Of a DNA stretch of 11,132 bases, positions 8,440 through 11,132 are shown piece by piece. The notes beneath the pieces are model-generated. The model ran no database searches. It had not been told where the DNA came from and saw only the letters and a program-made list of their open reading frames with translations. Each line of letters opens with the position of its first letter. The stretch's first letter is position 1. Source of the stretch: an uncultured Bacteroidota bacterium (GTDB lineage Bacteria > Bacteroidota > Bacteroidia > Chitinophagales > Saprospiraceae); assembly GCA_937876435.1 (NCBI GenBank), contig CALEIL010000270.1, positions 1 to 11,132 of the forward strand, in the 5' to 3' direction. The position numbers and the translations under genes are program-made.

Positions 8440-9354
8440 TCAAGCCTTCATCTCTTGTTTGATCTTGTTTATAAATTCTGGGGTGACTTCCAGCATCTCG
8501 CATATGAATGGAGCGTCAAACCCTTTCCGGATCATGTTTTTCGCTGCCTCAGTTTTGGCTTGAATGGCCCCCAAATCAACACCTTTCTCAACGCCTTTTG
8601 CCACGCCTCTTTCTTCTGCTTGCTGTATGATCATTTCTTCTACACCCATGGTTTCATTATTTGATATTATTTTTCTAACCCTTTTCTCAAACAATAAGTT
8701 CATTTTTTCATCCCTGGTTCTCGTATAAAACCGAATAAAGTTAAGCAAAGATCGGATAGTACGTTTAGGGAATCCCTTCAGTAATAATTGCCGAACCAGA
8801 GCTATCTTCATTTCCAATTTCCCAGGATCAGCCACTTTCCTCATTTTTAGTGCCATTAATGTGGTCAATATCACCGCCGCAAAAGGATTGTTACTTTTCT
8901 CCAGCTTCGATTCTGATTGATTTTTCACCTTGTAGGTACGATACTGAAAAAGCAACTTCGAATCCAGCACAGAATATGCGTACTCCGAGGGATTGTACCG
9001 GGGACTTGAATCCGTAAGGATGACCAGCGTAGTGACAGGGATTTTATAACGATCCAATATTCGATAAAAATATTGAAACATCCGATACGGCAAATCCTGA
9101 TCACCATACCCTTGAACCTCCACATGAATCAGGAGCCACCGCTCTGTACCAGTTCTATCAAATATTTTAATAAGTTTGTCAACACGGCGGCGTTTATGTT
9201 CGGCTTCCATCAAGGGAAATAATTCTTCCAGCTCCTTGTCCAGAAAATCATATCCTTGCTCCAAATTAAAGTCCAGATTCGGATAGAAAAAGGCCAGAAA
9301 ATCGGGCAACAGATCTTCTATAATCCCTTTCCATAGTGAATCGTTCGTAATCAT
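8440..9354 (-). CDS. Rpn-family PD-(D/E)XK nuclease / transposase-like protein
   Basis: The 304-residue cytoplasmic protein matches the Rpn (recombination-promoting nuclease, PDDEXK transposase-like) architecture. The N-terminal FLAFFYPNLDF segment is followed by KLIKIF with Asp59 just before it. The core strand HVEVQG (77-82) supplies Glu79 and Gln81, the E-x-Q form of the PD-(D/E)XK site. Then come YRMFQYFYRILDRY and LVILTD (108-113). After a helical middle domain, the C-terminus has the family's charged repeat, GVAKGVEKGVDLGA, and ends with a short HTH-like element (FDAPFICEMLEVTPEFINKIKQE). Related enzymes cut DNA and raise RecA-independent recombination in E. coli. In Bacteroidota and Cyanobacteria they are multicopy accessory genes of uncertain role. 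The ORF is intact, AT-rich compared with the envelope genes, and lies just beyond a decayed PIN toxin. No inverted repeats or target duplication were seen around it. Confidence 0.85.
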   Translation of the reverse strand: MITNDSLWKGIIEDLLPDFLAFFYPNLDFNLEQGYDFLDKELEELFPLMEAEHKRRRVDKLIKIFDRTGTERWLLIHVEVQGYGDQDLPYRMFQYFYRILDRYKIPVTTLVILTDSSPRYNPSEYAYSVLDSKLLFQYRTYKVKNQSESKLEKSNNPFAAVILTTLMALKMRKVADPGKLEMKIALVRQLLLKGFPKRTIRSLLNFIRFYTRTRDEKMNLLFEKRVRKIISNNETMGVEEMIIQQAEERGVAKGVEKGVDLGAIQAKTEAAKNMIRKGFDAPFICEMLEVTPEFINKIKQEMKA

Positions 9355-9382
9355 GGGCGATTAAAAGTAAGAAAAAATTCAT

Positions 9383-9821
9383 TCCAGACCAATCCTGAAA
9401 TTCATTTTGTAATGGAGCCATAAAACACAACTGCGCAGAGTCTCCTGGTAAAATTTTTTTTATTTCCCATGTGTCATTCCTTAGCCTTTACAAGAACCCC
9501 CAAAGATCCGATCACATCAATATTTAGTTTTTCAGCTGTTTTCCTTCCTTTCTTCTCATCGATGATTAACAGGCAATTGTTAGACTCCAAAGCCAATGCA
9601 ATAGAGCTTCCTTCTCCTTTTCCCAGGTTCTTTAATAGTGTCAAATACAAGGTTCTATCGGCAATGCCTTTTACGCTTATCCACACAGGTAATTCACCGA
9701 ATTCTTCTGCTACTTCATTTGTAATGAATAACGTACTTGCAATAGTTTTTTGAAGAATGTCGAATCGATTGATTTTATCGAACAAAATCAAACAACTCGT
9801 ATCTGCAATAACGATTTTCAT
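9383..9821 (-). pseudogene. PIN-domain (DUF3368-type) toxin, C-terminus probably frameshifted
   Basis: The open frame (9474-9821, 115 residues) is a PIN ribonuclease fold. It keeps the acidic residues expected of the active site: Asp7 in IADTSCLI, Glu36 in NEVAEEF, Glu70 in GKGEGSSIAL and Asp88 in LIIDEKKGRK. The LGVLVKAKE end is also typical. DUF3368 proteins usually run about 40 residues further. After the TGA at 9474-9476, another frame (about 9383-9475) reads NDTWEIKKIL and then APLQNEFQDW, which fits the missing C-terminal helices at the right spacing. A one-base loss right after the final GAA codon would explain it. An A-rich tract (9455-9463) follows shortly downstream. The alternative is a short but working toxin. 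The gene starts 6 nt after the stop of the antitoxin remnant, the normal toxin-antitoxin layout. Confidence 0.7.
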
Positions 9822-9827
9822 TTGGAA

Positions 9828-10060
9828 TTACAGTTCAATATCTGTTACTTTTTCTATATCTTCAATGGTTTCTCCAAATATCGATACCCCGTATCGTCCG
9901 CTTCTTTCAAAAATAGTATATTCAGCAGGTATCCCACTTGGCCAGACTTCTACTGCCTATGGATGCTGTATTCGTCCATTGGGGTATGATGACGTCGTGA
10001 GCCAGATATTTTCTAACGGATAACATATGTCATTCCCAGCCAAGATAAGTGCGATTATAC
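9828..10060 (-). pseudogene. UPF0175-type antitoxin remnant with in-frame amber stop
   Basis: The frame ending at the TAA at 9828 reads SGRYGVSIFGETIEDIEK near its end, closely matching the conserved KYGVSIF...VEELE tail of UPF0175 antitoxins. Upstream in the same frame, YTIF fits the YEFM helix, and YPNGRIQHP-stop-AVEV fits the YEEGKLSLGQAAEL region. There the TAG (about 9960-9962) falls exactly where the family has Gln, so a CAG-to-TAG change is the simplest explanation. The N-terminal part is hard to recognise and no good start codon was found. It lies directly upstream of the PIN gene, the standard partner of this family, with a 6-nt gap. Readthrough or suppression cannot be excluded but seems unlikely. 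Confidence 0.65.
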
Positions 10061-10547
10061 GGGAATATGTGATAGAATGGTTTTAGTTGGTTGCTTCCAT
10101 GATTTCGGCAGGTAATTCGCCAATTCGGCGAATTCGGCGGTTAAAACCGCCGGTACAAAAAGCTGTAGTGGTGGAATCCAACGACAGGAGTAATTTTCTG
10201 GCTAATGGACAGCAGTGGTTGAATCAGAGAAGGTGGGTACTGTCCCTGGAGTCTAAAGCATAGGTAACGAAACCGCCAGGTAATTCGCACGCAGACCAGG
10301 ATATTCTCTGCATTCACTGTACCGGCTACTTTAGTCGCCGAAACGCCGGCAAAGAAAGTGATATCAATGGCATGCATGGGACCTTTCCGGCCGAGAAAAG
10401 TGGGATGGCAATGGTAACTTGAAAGGAAGCGGGCCGTTGATCTAAATCCTGTTTTTTTCTGGTAACAAAAAGCATCCAATGTCTATACGGAGGAATCGGG
10501 ATTGGGTGGCAATTCTAACTTTGCCTGGAACAAATCCCAGTCTTGAT
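10061..10547. other. Gene-poor gap with no recognisable coding sequence
   Basis: Between the antitoxin remnant and the racemase I find no convincing gene. The longest open frame (minus strand, 10141-10479, 112 codons) has an odd composition rich in aromatic residues and Arg, with no domain I recognise. The plus strand has only short frames. The stretch does hold two adjacent hairpins (see 10114-10152), and CAGGTAATTCGC occurs at both 10109-10120 and 10277-10288. It may be decayed sequence of a former gene or mobile element. Confidence 0.5.
10114..10152. repeat. Two back-to-back perfect hairpins
   Basis: AATTCGCC (10114-10121) pairs perfectly with GGCGAATT (10127-10134) around a 5-nt loop. 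It is followed at once by CGGCGGTT (10135-10142) pairing with AACCGCCG (10145-10152) around a 2-nt loop. Neither has an adjoining T run, so a simple rho-independent terminator is unlikely. A REP-like intergenic repeat or a double-hairpin barrier between the racemase and the toxin-antitoxin remnant fits better. Confidence 0.55.
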
Positions 10548-11132
10548 TCAGAAATCCCTAATAAGTCGATGGAGCCGATTGTGATTGGCAGTAATGATCT
10601 CGTATGGGATCGTCTGAGCGGCCACCGCCAACGCTGCCACCGGATTCCCCGGTCCATAGATTTCAACCCGACTCCCTGTCCTGGCCTCGGGACAATGGCT
10701 GACATCCACCATCACCATATCCATACATACCGTCCCCACGGTAGGGCATAACACATCTTCGATTAAAACGGAGAAACGCCCATACCCGGCCAATCTGGGA
10801 AATCCATCCGCGTATCCGAGATTGAGCACCGCGATTCTGCCCGGCTTCTCGAGTCGGCCCATTCTGTCGTAGCCGACCGTTTCATTTTCAGGGATATCTT
10901 TCACCTGTGATACTGAGGCATACATCGATTGAACGGGTCGAAGAAAAAGTCCGGCAGACAGGGAGTCCATCCCTGCCCCATAGAGCCCGATTCCCAGCCG
11001 AACCATATCGTATTGGTGTTCCGGAAATCTGCATATCCCAGCGGAATTGAGTATATGTCTCAATGGGGATGGCATGTCATGTGTCCAAATCGAGTCACAC
11101 CAGGTTTCAAACTGGTGAAACTGTGCCCGCGT
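10548..11132 (-). CDS. alr: Alanine racemase, C-terminal part (continues beyond the window)
   Basis: An uninterrupted frame of 194 codons runs from the right edge to the TGA at 10548. It covers the end of the PLP-binding barrel and the whole C-terminal beta domain of alanine racemase, the PLP enzyme that interconverts L- and D-alanine for peptidoglycan. Motifs in order are ILNSAGI, then FPEHQYDMVRLGIGLYG with the phosphate-contacting Arg, VGYDR with the likely catalytic Tyr, LGYADGFPR, VGTVCMDMVMVD with the Met-Asp pair, and IPYEI near the end. The final NRLHRLI aligns with the family's usual QRVKRVY tail, so the C-terminus looks natural. In many Bacteroidota this domain is fused behind MurF; the N-terminal half is outside the window, so fusion cannot be judged. 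No start codon is visible. It appears functional, unlike the frameshifted copy at 7085-7707. Confidence 0.93.
   Translation of the reverse strand, partial: TRAQFHQFETWCDSIWTHDMPSPLRHILNSAGICRFPEHQYDMVRLGIGLYGAGMDSLSAGLFLRPVQSMYASVSQVKDIPENETVGYDRMGRLEKPGRIAVLNLGYADGFPRLAGYGRFSVLIEDVLCPTVGTVCMDMVMVDVSHCPEARTGSRVEIYGPGNPVAALAVAAQTIPYEIITANHNRLHRLIRDF

Noticed and set aside
9757..10023. Plus-strand open frames opposite the antitoxin
   Set aside because: The minus strand matches UPF0175 and PIN families in the expected order, so these are shadows.
10141..10479. A minus-strand 112-codon open frame, and a nearby frame with an LDSTTTAF motif recalling IS4 transposases
   Set aside because: The similarity is limited to a few residues in one frame and no other transposase motif or terminal repeat was found.
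1..11132. CRISPR arrays, tRNA or rRNA genes, complete insertion sequences
   Set aside because: No regularly spaced direct repeats, cloverleaf-like sequence, rRNA motif or transposase with terminal repeats was seen on either strand.

Overview
The window looks like Bacteroidota chromosome, perhaps a Saprospiria- or Cytophagia-like lineage, at moderate GC. The reasons are the three consecutive SurA/PpiC-type periplasmic folding genes, the LytTR response regulator, a short secreted M1 peptidase, lipoproteins with acidic residues after the lipobox cysteine, and weak or absent Shine-Dalgarno sequences. The placement rests on gene content only. Every convincing gene is on the minus strand, so transcription runs from high to low coordinates.

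Right edge (10548-11132): the 3' end of an intact alanine racemase, possibly the Alr half of a MurF-Alr fusion; it continues beyond the window. Positions 10061-10547 hold no recognisable gene but contain two back-to-back perfect hairpins (10114-10152) and a repeated 12-mer. Positions 9383-10060 hold a decayed toxin-antitoxin pair: a UPF0175-type antitoxin remnant with an amber stop at a normally conserved Gln, then a PIN/DUF3368 toxin whose C-terminus appears to be frameshifted. Next comes an Rpn-family PD-(D/E)XK nuclease (8440-9354) with a likely terminator, and a small orphan lipoprotein (7762-8247). Last in this block is a second, frameshifted alanine racemase remnant (about 7085-7707).

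Left half (183-6975): an apparently ordinary, intact, co-directional envelope cluster. In transcription order it has a double-parvulin secreted chaperone, a lipoprotein SurA-like chaperone without a clear parvulin domain, a second double-parvulin SurA-like protein, a LytTR response regulator and a secreted M1 metallopeptidase. The first three genes overlap by 35 and 11 nt and are probably translationally coupled; the last two follow after 55 and 64 nt. The three folding factors would act together on outer-membrane and secreted proteins in the periplasm. The regulator may link this block to a sensor that is not in the window. The left 100 bases are packed with small inverted repeats, including a 9-bp hairpin that could end transcription.

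I did not find a clearly new multi-gene system. The most informative part is 7.1-11.1 kb, where a broken racemase copy, a broken toxin-antitoxin pair and an Rpn nuclease lie beside a housekeeping racemase. It reads as an accessory island undergoing decay.
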